Origin: Ascidia mentula
Lineage: Eukaryota; Chordata; Ascidiacea; Phlebobranchia; Ascidiidae
Assembly (NCBI GenBank): GCA_947561715.1
Contig: OX387202.1
Span: 20,039,001 to 20,103,000, forward strand
Direction of reading: 5' to 3'
Length of the DNA stretch: 64,000 nt
Under the pieces are notes generated by a model that was given only the letters and a program-made list of their open reading frames with translations, did no database searches and was not told the DNA's origin. Shown here in pieces: positions 10,950-22,534 of this stretch. Made by a program: the position numbers and the translations under genes. Numbering within the stretch: the first letter of the stretch is position 1; each line of letters opens with the position of its first letter.

Positions 10950-11914
10950 CTGCCCTGCCCTGCCCTGCCCTGCCCTGCCCTGCCCTGCCCTGCCCTGCCC
11001 TGCCCTGCCCTGCCCTGCCCTGCCCTGCCCTGCCCTGCCCTGCCCTGCCCTGCCCTGCCCTGCCCTGCCCTGCCCTGCCCTGCCCTGCCCTGCCCTGCCC
11101 TGCCCTGCCCTGCCCTGCCCTGCCCTGCCCTGCCCTGCCCTGCCCTGCCCTGCCCTGCCCTGCCCTGCCCTGCCCTGCCCTGCCCTGCCCTGCCCTGCCC
11201 TGCCCTGCCCTGCCCTGCCCTGCCCTGCCCTGCCCTGCCCTGCCCTGCCCTGCCCTGCCCTGCCCTGCCCTGCCCTGCCCTGCCCTGCCCTGCCCTGCCC
11301 TGCCCTGCCCTGCCCTGCCCTGCCCTGCCCTGCCCTGCCCTGCCCTGCCCTGCCCTGCCCTGCCCTGCCCTGCCCTGCCCTGCCCTGCCCTGCCCTGCCC
11401 TGCCCTGCCCTGCCCTGCCCTGCCCTGCCCTGCCCTGCCCTGCCCTGCCCTGCCCTGCCCTGCCCTGCCCTGCCCTGCCCTGCCCTGCCCTGCCCTGCCC
11501 TGCCCTGCCCTGCCCTGCCCTGCCCTGCCCTGCCCTGCCCTGCCCTGCCCTGCCCTGCCCTGCCCTGCCCTGCCCTGCCCTGCCCTGCCCTGCCCTGCCC
11601 TGCCCTGCCCTGCCCTGCCCTGCCCTGCCCTGCCCTGCCCTGCCCTGCCCTGCCCTGCCCTGCCCTGCCCTGCCCTGCCCTGCCCTGCCCTGCCCTGCCC
11701 TGCCCTGCCCTGCCCTGCCCTGCCCTGCCCTGCCCTGCCCTGCCCTGCCCTGCCCTGCCCTGCCCTGCCCTGCCCTGCCCTGCCCTGCCCTGCCCTGCCC
11801 TGCCCTGCCCTGCCCTGCCCTGCCCTGCCCTGCCCTGCCCTGCCCTGCCCTGCCCTGCCCTGCCCTGCCCTGCCCTGCCCTGCCCTGCCCTGCCCTGCCC
11901 TGCCCTGCCCTGCC
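10950..11914 (+). repeat. Pure (CTGCC)n array, about 193 units
   Basis: 965 bp of uninterrupted CTGCC repeats with no visible base change. The matching sites in block B have only three units (about 58961-58979) and two units (about 61534-61548) in identical flanks. Because 5 is not a multiple of 3, every frame repeats with a 15-bp period, which creates long but meaningless open frames on both strands. Confidence 0.97.
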
Positions 11915-12879
11915 TCGGTCCTCAGCTAAACGCACACGGAAAGTTACAAAGAAAGGTTGGTTACTGAAAGACGATGAAGGACAGTCACATGGGAAAACTT
12001 AAAGTCTCAAAGCGACCAAGTCACTTGAGATTAATATGACGCAAAACAGCTGTTAAACCATATCACACAAAAGCCAAAAAAAGACACAAATCACGTGAAT
12101 GGTCAGCTGTTGCTATCGCTAAATTTTGAAATGAAACCCGTTTGCCAAGACGATCTAAAAATACCAATTACCCAACCCAGTGGAGTGAGACGCCAAAATG
12201 ACAACTGGCCATGCAACCTTAAGTCCATTAATGCAACCGTTGACATGTAATGCAAAATCACGTTACAACGTGTACATATTCAAATGAAATATTACACACA
12301 AATATTTTCGTATCTTGCTCCTGGTTTTCAGGTGAATTTCTTTTCTCACTTTAACAAAACCAGGCGGATGACGGATCGTTAATATTAAAGAACTTATGCG
12401 TGTTTCTTTTCCTAATCCTATGCTTTCAAACAAACTCTTACAAACGCAACTATTCAGATACCAAAAAATAAACCTTTTAATGCTTTGTCTTATATTAATA
12501 TAATGACTACAATCGCTCAACATCCTATAGAACGTTGGCAACACAATTGACGGCACGACACAAAACTGCAAAAAAGTGGGGAAATGCTTCGTTGGCGCTG
12601 AGCGTGAAGTCAATACAAGTTTGTAGTGAGGCGTGAAGGAATGTGGTTGTGGGGCAAATGGAGTTGCACTGGTTTCACTAAATGGGCGCCTGACTTTATT
12701 AAACGGACTAATGTTAAAAACGACAATAAAACGTACATACAATTCCAGTAGTAATACCATGCTTTCGCATAGCAAGGCAGGATCGCCCCACTTGAAGGGC
12801 AGTGAATGCGTGATATTACTTCTGCGTTGTCTGATTACGGTGGTGGAGATCCTATACGCATGTGAAGGTCGCCTGACAA
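11915..12879. other. Spacer, no gene recognised
   Basis: Matches about 58980-59943 of block B. A 216-codon minus-strand frame (12913-12263) is broken by single-base indels in block B and has no domain features, so I do not call a gene. Confidence 0.5.
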
Positions 12880-13052
12880 GTTGTGCGCTTGCGCACCAGT
12901 GTACCTTGACCACAATATACCCCGTAAAGCCACTGAGCTCCTGTAGCCCTGTTGGTAGAGCGTTGGGCCTGGTTAGCCCAGGGTCGAGAGTTCAAACCTC
13001 ACCGGGAGCTTGATTTTCCAGATCTCGCTCCGACTTGTCGGGAAAAGTGGTT
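12880..13052 (+). mobile_element. tRNA-derived SINE-like insertion (absent from block B)
   Basis: About 173 bp present between GCCTGACAA and TCCAGCTCGG that is missing at 59940-59945 in block B. At 12937-13010 it folds as a tRNA: acceptor arm GCTCCTG/CGGGAGC, TAGCCCTGTTGGTAGAGC as an A box, anticodon arm TGGGC/GCCCA with loop CTGGTTA, and GAGTTCAAACC as a B box. The D and T stems have mismatches, so a working tRNA is unlikely; a tRNA-head SINE or tRNA pseudogene fits better. There is no clear poly(A) tail or target duplication. Confidence 0.6.
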
Positions 13053-14218
13053 AATCCAGCTCGGCTGCAATGTCTTGGCTGCGAAGCCTGTGAACTTTAC
13101 TATTCCAGTAAACGCCCGACACTAAAAACAACCGTACAGCTCAACGCCCATCTCAAGACTAACGGGTCATACACACAGCACTTCTTGCACCGGCTAATCA
13201 ACCAATCAACTGTATGTTCAGGCAGGGGAAGATACAGGTTCAATCGATGGGCTTAAAGTGGTTGATGCTTTATTAAGTTGCGCAGTCAAGCTTGAGACAA
13301 GCAAAACACTCGTTCATGAGGCGGCAACCGCAACACGAGAAAGGCAATGGCGCGCTTCGATGCACAGGCGAACACTGTGGTCGCCATCATCTAAATTTTA
13401 CTTTTCGCCCCACCTAAAAGATGTGCACAGAGGTAACAAGTTGTCAAACACTCTTTCCCACTGGTTGATTTGGTCACACACACATATATATATCAATGGA
13501 TTGGTTATTGTTGTATCTGCTTTGGTGATGCTAGCTGGAGCACAGGAAGGCGCATCTTACCGATATTTTGTTTTTTCAGAGTATGACGTTCATCAGATTA
13601 CCAACAGTTCGAAGTAGTTTTGCCTGTATTGATGATCACTTACCATTGCTTCCAGAATAATGAACACAACATTACGGCAAACAACCATATTTGAGGGTTT
13701 TGGGATAAAATGGCCTCCAATTTAACATATTCAGGGTTAAGTCCGTCACCACTAGTTACTTGGAGATTTGATGTAATGTAAATCGTCCCCTACTGTGTGA
13801 ATTTGCCCTCCCTTGGGGCATAACGTTAATAATTGTGGACAATATCAGCATCAGCACTCGCAGGACAAAGCACAGCCTGCTGTTCCTTCATGAAGTCGAT
13901 ATTGAGTTGATTTATTAGCGAAAGATAATTGTAGACCCAACTGCTACCTTTCGGTTAAAAGATTGAACACGAATTTAAACAACAAAACGAAGTTCTCCAT
14001 GTAAGCGAAAAGTTCAATAAATACTGCAAGTATATCAACCTGCGCTGCTCCGGAGGGACCGACAAATCTGTCCCATCTTTTCAAATATAAAATATAAAAA
14101 AATATGATTTAACATTCCAAAAGACTTTAATTTGGGCCTCATCGGAGTTCCAACTAAACTACGTTATTTTGCATTTCAGGCATTTCGCATGCTGTCCATA
14201 AAACAACTGGCTGGAACA
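13053..14218. other. Spacer, no gene recognised
   Basis: Matches block B around 59946-60480 and onward. It contains the segment GACAATATCAGCATCAGCAC (about 13838-13857) that is present twice in block B because of a local duplication. No gene is recognised. Confidence 0.5.
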
Positions 14219-15452
14219 CTAGTGCACTGGCCCAACATCGATAAAGACATTTTGAACATGTGTCTTAAGAGCTGTACATCTTAAGCCAAACATAAAAACA
14301 TGATGCCGAATGCTCCCGTACATCCATGGTTGTTGACCGAGAAGCCATGGAATTAAGGTCTCATGAATCCGTCCTTTAAATGTCAGATGTATAAAATTCC
14401 AAATAAGGTCACTTTCAACTCTTAGATTGTGCAATTTCTTTGAAATTCTGTTCATATTAGTTAAGACTGCATCGCCCGTGATGAGATTCACCTTTTGCTT
14501 CCTGCTATACAAAGCTGATACAAACCTACTTTCTTCAGAGCATGCAGGATCATTTAAATAATCTGAATCAACTTTTAATTTTGCCTGCATTAGTTTCAGC
14601 TTTTGGTACTTGTTAAGGGAGTTACTTTCTTTGACAACTTCCAAAAGAGACTTTGTGACTACAGTGCACTCTGGTGCCTCGTTAGGTTTAGTTGTTGAAT
14701 TTTGGGCTGCAAGGGCTTCTGTTATAATTGCAGAGGACACTCTATTCGCCTTTAAATCCACAATTTCTTTGTTCTTTTCCAGGTTTGTTTTTTGTTTTGA
14801 GACTGAGGCATGTCGATTCTTTCCAGCAGATGAAATTCTTGTTCCTTGTGACTCAACCCCAGTTTTTGATTTCATCCAAACCCTGTTTTTTGTCAAACTC
14901 AACTTCTCAATACTTTTGTTTGTTTTCACCATAAACACCTTATGCTTGGGGCAGTTTCCTCTCGTGCATAATCTGCATCCTTGTTTTGTTGACTGGGTTG
15001 GGGCAGAAGAGGAACGTTTTGATGATTCTCCACCAGTTTCTCGAATTAATTTAGCTTTTTGAAGCATGCTGTCGACACTTTCAATTTCTTTTTGAAGCTT
15101 TACATTTTTTTCAACTGTTGGTTCTTCTTTTGTGGTTAGTTGACTTTGCTTGCTGTTATGTCTTTCTTTTACCCATGGCTGTAGCAAGCTTTCTGAAACA
15201 TAATATACATTCATTTTTTCATGTTTATTTAACACAGTTTAAACATTTCAAATTCACACTCAGTTGAAACCTTGTTATAACAAAGACCATAGAGTTTTTA
15301 CCAAAATTTTTTGTAAGGTAATAATGAAGCAGAATATTAAAAAGGTGCACTCTTTCCTGCTCTAGACAAACACTTACCATATTTTTCAGCTCGATATCTT
15401 TCCAAAGTCGTCCTTAGATCAAGAGTTCGATGAAGAGTTTCGAGAAACACTT
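14219..15452 (-). pseudogene. Coiled-coil protein gene, TEDC2-like, damaged (copy A)
   Basis: Exon 2 runs from the acceptor at 15192 downward; exon 1 (about 15452-15378) ends with donor GTAAGT and encodes LRTTLERYRAEKY. In block B exon 1 opens with ATG, but here an 11-bp deletion near 15445-15452 removes that ATG. The product is basic and helix-rich with one Cys-rich spot (CRLCTRGNC). Near 14422 a ~250-bp segment present in block B is missing, so the frame runs into unrelated sequence and ends at 14219. The pattern of an N-terminal helix ending in LLQPW and a later short helix resembles tubulin epsilon/delta complex protein 2, but I hold that identification only weakly. Confidence 0.5.
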
Positions 15453-16046
15453 TATTACACGAACATGGAATCGGAGAAAATTTTAAACTTTTCTTTCTTC
15501 AACTCATTTTATCGCTGAAAAACTCCCCGCAGGGGAATAACCACAATCGTTAAAATATTGAATGGAATTATTTATATATTTATTTTATCTGAAATTCCAC
15601 AAAGTTAATTTGTAGTATTGCACGCTCCAATGGTTTTATGGGCACCATCTGTAGTTGTATATGCACTCATCAGTATTAAACACTATGGGATCCGTATCAG
15701 TATGAAATCCCCCAAATTAAGTTCTGAGGTGTTGCATCAAACTTTATATTTTTCTTTGTTATTCTTTGTGTATCGTAATTAGGTCGCGTACATGCGCATA
15801 TGTTATTTCGAGGTAATCGCTTTGCTACACCCACACATATGGGGAAAATCTCTGACATAACGCAAGTGAATGTGGATCATTGTTAGGTAATGCCTAACCA
15901 GCATTTTAATGGTTACGTCATGTTATGCCAACCTCATATAATGTCGTGCGGATATAACTAAAAATTTTTTTATTGCGGGACTAACGGCTTCTTGCGGGAC
16001 TAAGTACTCGAAATTGACTTAACATCGGACGTGGATAATCCTGAAA
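15453..16046. other. End of A/B homology; repeat-like flank
   Basis: Up to about 15876 the sequence matches the end of block B at 64000; homology may continue beyond the window. About 15735-15875 is a dispersed repeat with a diverged copy at 17041-17170 (shared GCATATGTTATTTCGAGGTA). Confidence 0.6.
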
Positions 16047-16110
16047 TTCCTGTTGATGAAGTCTCGCCGCATGGCAGACGAAATGTCGTAAAATACAGCA
16101 CGTTTATGCC
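16047..16110 (+). mobile_element. Penelope-like terminal-repeat relic
   Basis: TTGATGAAGTCTCGCCGCAT followed by GGCAGACGAAATGTCGTAAA and ACAGCACG is a degraded copy of the hammerhead-bearing end seen at 6893-6930. The catalytic box is altered (CTGATGA to TTGATGA). No coding part remains beside it. Confidence 0.55.
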
Positions 16111-17040
16111 AGAAGATCAGCGGATAACCCTATTTGTTGTCTGTGATGTAGGATACGGTAAAACAATGATTATAGATTTGCTGTTGTCATGTTTAATTCC
16201 AAAACGTAAACTTTTGTATAAATTGATCAACTTGTCAATAGGAAAACAACAGGATAATTACATTTATACAGAATGGTGTTTTCAGTGAGCAATCACAGGG
16301 CTATCGCGCTGGTCGCGACGCATTCACTCAATGCACACATCTCTTTCACTATACCGGACAACGAGTCCGAAGAGCAGCACATGACTGCTAGTCGCACGGC
16401 GCAACTGACGCCTCAACTTCGCAAGTGACCAGACGCCATACACTTGTTTACTGAGCCTGGAGTCATGCATTGCTCATAACCTTTATGGTTTTATCGGTGC
16501 CCATGCCATTTAATTTCTTTGTATATTGTTCTTACGCGTAGTTGCTTTTATTGCAAAATAAACATGATTTGATTTAATGTGATTAGTGGAATGTATCGAA
16601 TGCCATTCCTGGAAATTACTAAAGACATGTTTGATATTTTTTCACTGTTGATTCGAACTTTTGACACATGACAATACGCAAAGCTATTATTATTTGTAAA
16701 TTATCCTCAGGATTTTGTCCTTGTTGTTTTGCGCTTAAATTAAATGTCACTTGCTTCATTGCAACAAAACCGAAGCTGTTTGTCACGTAAAAATTGAAAT
16801 ATACCAGACAAGTCATATTAACGCGCCAAACCTATGTAGAAACTTGGGCCTAGGAAATTTAAATTGTTTGTTCGAGTATCTGTACAGATTACGACAACCT
16901 TTCAACGATCTCCATAAGTGTACGCTTAAATGCTAAGATTGATGAAGATGTTCGGAATGATTCAACCTCAGCATGCTAATCCATGACGCACGTACAACAC
17001 CTTACAACCACCCGGCAAACATTTTCGAACCGGGGGACTC
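16111..17040. other. Repeat-rich spacer
   Basis: Around 16485-16560 the phrase GGTTTTATCGGTGCCCATGC and what follows resemble 46990-47070 in the last introns of MYO10, so a dispersed repeat is present. I find no gene or RNA. Confidence 0.4.
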
Positions 17041-17170
17041 CTGCAGCAAAACTTTATATTATTCTTTGTTAATTGTGACAAAATGTATTTCCGCCGCGTA
17101 TACATGCATATGTTATTTCGAGGTAATCGCTTCGCTTCTCCCACACATATGGGTAAATCTCTGACATATG
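17041..17170 (+). repeat. Diverged copy of the 15735-15875 repeat
   Basis: Shares AAACTTTATAT, GCATATGTTATTTCGAGGTA and CCACACATATGGG in the same order with 15735-15875. The two are clearly related but more diverged than blocks A and B are. Confidence 0.7.
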
Positions 17171-18615
17171 GAAATCAGCTTTGGGTTCAATAATCAAATC
17201 GACGTTTTAATAATCCTGTCCATATTAATATTTTTCCTCATTTCGACCACGATATAAATATCGCCACGACCATAAGCTAAGAGGGGAGCGAAAAGAGAAT
17301 AAGCTAAGCGCAGACTATGACAGAGGGTAGACTTTGACAAGTGGGGAGAAGGCTGCATTGAGCGCCTACGTGTAGTGGTCTGAGGTATGTATTATTGTTC
17401 TAATTATAAGGTTGTAAAGGTAGTTCGTGGCAAATGCTTTGATAGTCATTGGAGTCGGGAGTGTTTTCTTTCTGCAAACGTGAGTCCCTGCAGTGTTTTT
17501 ATGTTTCGCCCGTTCAGTTGCCTGCCTACCTCAGAGCTTTCTTGGTTGCAACTCTTTCTCAAGTTGCACTGATGATCGAAACGTTTGCACATAATGTATA
17601 GCAGCATATTAGCTTTGGATTTCTTGTTTAAAGTTTTGAGGCTTTTCAGCATTAATACGCATACTGAGTAACTTGCGTTTTTGCCAAAGAATGTAAATTC
17701 GGCTTGTCATGCTTCGAAACATTTTAATATTTTGTTTAAACTTTCAAAACCGCTTTCTACTCTTTTACATTTACACCCGTCTTTCTGACGCCATTGCTAG
17801 TTATCTCGCTTGCGTTACGTCATTCAACTTGTGCTACTTCTTCTGAGTCTGCTTTGTCGCGTAATCGCAGCAATTATCTCTTTGTTTCTGCGTCATCTTT
17901 GATATGTTCCTATATATTTGCAACTCTTTCCACAAATAAACAGATCCTAACATTCGGTCCAACTCAGATCGCAATGTGGTTTCTTGGGTTACAACATTTG
18001 GTCTCCTAGATCCTAACATTTGGTCTCATGGATCACAGAGATCGCAGTTTCGTCTCAGAGTCCAGAACTAGGTTAGATCCAAGAACTAAACACTGATGAC
18101 GATACGAACCAACATGATGTCAGACCGAGACTTTCTTGGCAGACTTGATGATGGGTCGCGAAGGTGGAAACCCTTTTCAAAAACATTTCCTGTGGCTTAT
18201 GACCTATGAAGGCACACTAGCACTAAATATTCAAAAAAAAACAATCATTGCAACTGCATTGGACAAAACACAGCAAGGATCTGAGGAGCATTCAGGAGTA
18301 TCTTATGCCCAATAGGATAGCAGAAATAGCTCCCAGGGGGCAACCAAAGCAACTTTCCCGACAAAAATGTTTTTACCATTGCACAGAAAAAGGCTTGGGG
18401 ACAACATTGAATTGCAAATTGCATGAGGTTTTTGTGATTTACTTTTTCACAAAACCAATCGACACTTTTGAAGACTTTTTTACTGAAATAATGTCCGACC
18501 TGGGGGCAAAATACTTTTTTTGACCCGAGTGCGTAGACAAGAGGAGGTCCTAACTCGACAAGTCAAATCAAGGCATACTTCTGTAATTCAATTTCTATCA
18601 AAATTTCCTTGAATA
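17171..18615. other. No gene recognised
   Basis: This stretch has short open frames only. A CTGATGATCGAAAC string at 17569-17582 looks like a hammerhead core without stem II and is treated as a relic at most. Confidence 0.4.
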
Positions 18616-19278
18616 ATTCTACAAAACTTCACTCTCTCCATGCCATCTACATTCTGCCATGGAATGCAACCGGCAGACGGATCAGACGCGTCTGTGTCCT
18701 CCACAAACTGCTGTGTTAAGTTTGTTTATTACACAAGAGTGTATAAGGTCTAACCTTGGGAGGTGACAAGAAAATGATTTGTAAAGGAAAGCCAAAGCTA
18801 GTATGCTACTCATGCCGAAGCAAACGTTTCAAACACCACTGTGTTCATCATCAGTGTCAAGTAAGAATGAGTTGCAGCAAGGTGTGCGCAGAGGTAGGCA
18901 GGTAACTGAACAGACAAAAACAACAACACAAATAAAACACGTGACAGACGCCACTCGAACGCCCACGGCCGTGACGTCATCATTTGGGTTTCAATGAGGA
19001 CCTGGGTGTTGACAAGAAACCTTGTTACACAATTTACCCTCACATTAAACCTTTCCCATAAGTTGGTGAAATGGCGCCGCGATATCCGCGCATTTCTGCA
19101 AATATTTGCGGTGAATTGGCGTGAATGCATTTTTGGGGTTTATCAGAGAAAGTCAAACTGAACTGAATCAAATTTACTGACATCCTCGAATCAGAAATCA
19201 ACTGTCGAATCTGATGGATCAATGTTTATATTTACATGGATTATCAACATAAAGCATGGAAACGGTTGCATGCGATAA
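18616..19278 (+). repeat. Third copy of the MYO10-downstream block
   Basis: Matches 2314-2977 and 49494-50155 almost base for base, including the AGACGCGTCTGTGTCCTCC palindrome region. It stops at the AACATAAAGCATGGAAAC sequence, where unrelated coding sequence begins. Confidence 0.85.
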
Positions 19279-19279
19279 T

Positions 19280-19805
19280 GCGATGCTCAGATGAGCAGAC
19301 ACAATATTTTCTGGCTTCTTTACTCAATGAGGAATTGGACAATTTACCGAGGGACATAAAACACAGAGCACTTGCAGCAGATAAATCTAAATCAAATCCA
19401 GCTGTGTTAAATGCAGTTCCATTGTTTATGTTACGAATGTATGAAAGAAACAAACAACCAAACTTGAAAGTCAGTTATGCATCAGCTTTACTTATGTGCT
19501 ATAACCCGCAGTGTGAGGTCGATAAAGCTGGAAATCTTGTTTCAAGAAGTTTGGTTGCTCGAGGAAGAAACTTTACTCAAATACTTCAAGCTCTGCTTTC
19601 TGAAGTCACAGTGGATTTGAAACAGTGGAATTCCAGCGTGCAGGCCGTCGTATCATGGAGGTTGTTTATTGGGAGATGTTTTAATGCTTTGGTGGAAAGT
19701 AGAAGAACTGAACTTAATCTTCAACTGAAACAGAAAAGTTGCAAAGAAGAAGATGATGATGTTGAACACAAACTTGCAACCTGTGAGCTTTCATGTAGAA
19801 CATAA
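19280..19805 (+). CDS. Unidentified intronless coding fragment
   Basis: An open frame from 19236 runs to TAA at 19805. Its first ~15 codons are the dispersed repeat; from about 19280 the composition becomes protein-like: helical, charged, with segments such as LPRDIKHRALAADKSK and NFTQILQALLSEVTVDLKQW, ending in an acidic KEEDDD stretch. There is no intron. The segment is flanked by near-identical direct repeats AACATAAAGCATGGAAACGG at about 19247 and 19800, as if inserted into or captured between two repeat units. It may be a retrocopy fragment or one exon of a HEAT-like protein. I do not recognise the family. Confidence 0.4.
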
Positions 19806-19826
19806 AGCATGGAAACGGTTGCATGG

Positions 19827-20622
19827 TATAATTGAACCAATGGTTTTTCACAGCAGCATCCCGCTTAGACGCCGTTCTACACACCGCTTTGTAATGCAGT
19901 TACGGCACCATTTCACACGCTCAAAACAATCGCTCACATGTCAAACGCGGTCACATCACACAACCACAACTAAAATAATATATGTCCTCTCCCTTTAACC
20001 CTTTAGGCGCCACGCCCTATAATCAACAATTGAAGATTTTTCATTGTTTAAGTTCAGGAAGCTATAACTTTTTATCTACAAACGCTAGACTAAAAATTAA
20101 AACACAAAAATCATATACAAATTCATACTCTACACAATCATCGCTTTTCCAGTTCAAAAACTCCATGTTTTGGAGTAGTTATATCCAAAAATGTAACCAC
20201 CCCTACTAAAATAGCTTCCAAGCCATAGGTACCCTATTTAAAATTTCCATAACTCCCGAAATTGTGCGAATTTTAAAATAATTCGACAGTTGACTGAATC
20301 AGTGTGAACACCAAGACGCAATGAAGCGAAAAAACTGGGTCGCTGCGGTCGCTGCATTTGATATTTTTGAGCGACGGTACTGTACTGTCTAGTAAACTGA
20401 AATTTTAGGGAGTTATTTTGGTATAACCTACTTATACTGTTAGTTATTGCTTGTAAAAGGGCTTGCAAACTTTATAACACAGATCAGGCGTTTGCTAACT
20501 GATAGCAGATGAATTTGACAGCACTTCTAAAAAAAATTTTTTTGTTTGTTTCTTTTTGTGTTCAACTGGTAGTGTATGTCAGCAAGTTGATGAAAAAGAA
20601 GGCATAACATCAATGTATATTG
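19827..20622. other. No gene recognised
   Basis: AT-rich sequence with no recognisable coding or RNA feature. Confidence 0.4.
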
Positions 20623-21300
20623 ATAATTGAATAGACAAGCCTTCTACCAGTGCATATAAACCTTTTCCATAACATAACAGAGACAATGTAGAAAAAAAAA
20701 CAAGGAAAAAAATCAGTTGTATGAAATTGAAGCTACCCTAATTACTGGGTGACGCCCACAGCCACACCCACAACTGTTGGATACTTGAACAAATTGCATG
20801 AATATGGTTCCATATATGATGCTTTGATAGCAAATTATACATCAGGGATGTTACAGAGGTGACTGTGACATGACCAAATCATCATCATTGAACTTTTTGT
20901 GGTTCTGTTTTGGATATACCCTTCCGAGAACAATTGGCGATTGTTATGCAAAGAAAAGAATATGAATAATTGAATATACAAGCCAACTACCAGTGTATAA
21001 GCCTTAGCCACAACATGACAGAGACACTCTAAAAAAAAGACAAGGAAAAAATCAGCTGTATGAAATTGAAGCGATCGTATTTACTGAGTCACGCCTTCAA
21101 CGACACCCACAACCCTTTGATTCTTGAACAAATTGCATGAATATGGTTCAATATATGATGCTTTGATAGCAAATTATGCATCAGGGATGTTACAGAGGTG
21201 ACTGTGACATGACCAAATCATCATCTTTGAACTTTTTGTGGATATGTTTTGGATATACCCTTCCGAAAACCATTGGCGATTGTTATGCTGAGGAAAGAAT
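20623..21300 (+). repeat. Two-unit tandem duplication (~341 bp) with an exon-like core
   Basis: Two units, about 20623-20963 and 20964-21300, diverged by ~10 percent. Each holds an open stretch that reads LNKLHEYGSIYDALIANY (20785-20858 and 21124-21197) followed by a possible splice donor AG|GTGACT. The core is better conserved than its surroundings, which hints at an exon duplicated in tandem. No upstream acceptor is convincing and I do not recognise the protein. Confidence 0.45.
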
Positions 21301-22534
21301 TACTCAATTGTCTATTGTCCGGAAAGCAAAACCAGTGTTATGGAACCAGAATAAAAACCTGTAACTATAAGTAATGAAGGTGTTCTATTTTTTTGTAAAT
21401 TGGTGTTTTTTATGCTTCGGCGAAAAAAAAAAAATTTTTTTGTTTATTTATCATAATTTTTTTCTTTATTTTTTTTATACTGCCCCCCCATAATGTTTAT
21501 TTCATGTTATGTACATTTCTTCCTGCTATTTTGTTGTTTTGTACGCAAAAAATACAGCAATACCACCAGTCAAAATTTGCATGCGCACATCTCGCCATTG
21601 TGACGTCATAGAGAGAAACGGAAACCGCCGATCGAAAGCTGAGACCCTCGCGCACAATTCGTCTGTAGAACGTTTCGCGCTACTCCCAACGGGTAGTTGG
21701 CCATTTAATTGGACATGCAATCAGACCACCTGCTGTGCTGGTTTGTTCATAATGATAATCATCATCAAATGAATGACTAATTAGTCAAAAAATTTCAATG
21801 CAAATGTATTTTTTTTTTTTTTTCAATAAACTTCACGCTTCAAGTTGTCTGTTGCTGAAAACCTTATGTCTCTAGGCCAATCACAACGGAATTGAAAATT
21901 AATCAAAAAAAGCACCTCGCTCAAAGGGTTAAGCAGTCGCCTTGCACTCTCGCATTAATGTGTGCCGAAATGTGCCCAACTGTGTCCGAATTTATGCTCG
22001 TCGAGCAAAAGCGAGCACATCCCAGCTCAGACCGGCAGATCCCATCTCAGCACAACTCAGCATGCGCGCACAATAAAACAAACACGGAATCGTCTGTAGT
22101 GTAAACGGGCCTTTAGTGTGTAACAACGTTTTTGCGTAAACAAACTTAATATTAGAGTTATAATATTGCAAAGTCTTCGTGCAAACTAATGTTGAGTAGC
22201 CACGCATGAAACGGGGAAATCCCGTTTCGCCCATCCGTGAGGTGTTAAGTGTCTACCGTTCGTAACACTGGGATGAAAATGTACGCACAGCGGCACCACG
22301 TGGTCACTTTCCAGCATTACAAACGCGCCATTCAAGTAACTCGCCAACGAACAGTGATGTTTCCACTGCAGTCAGTACAGTTTAGCTGTTTAGTAATTGT
22401 AAGGGGAAACAAAGTTTGTCCCCCTGTTGCATTTCATACCGATGTTGACGTTTGCACGCTTCAATGGTTTTTCGGGTGCTTTCCCTCATATTTGATTAAA
22501 GGTGCCGGTTTCAAACTGATTAGAGTATTTAATG
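21301..22534. other. No gene recognised; homopolymer runs and a small hairpin
   Basis: Contains long A/T runs (21425-21480, 21805-21825). At 22208-22230 GAAACGGG and CCCGTTTC form a short perfect hairpin. No gene is seen. Confidence 0.4.

Noticed and set aside
10805-12002. Open frames of 376 (-) and 355 (+) codons of repeated AGQGR or PALPC
   Set aside because: They are translations of the CTGCC array and exist only because the pentamer contains no stop; block B lacks the array.
12263-12913. 216-codon minus-strand open frame
   Set aside because: Broken by single-base indels in block B, with no domain or codon signal.
12937-13010. Functional tRNA gene (anticodon GGT)
   Set aside because: Mismatched D and T stems, non-standard A box, and insertion polymorphism indicate a SINE or pseudogene.
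17564-17590. Hammerhead ribozyme at CTGATGATCGAAAC
   Set aside because: Stem II is absent and the other stems are marginal, so it is at best a relic.
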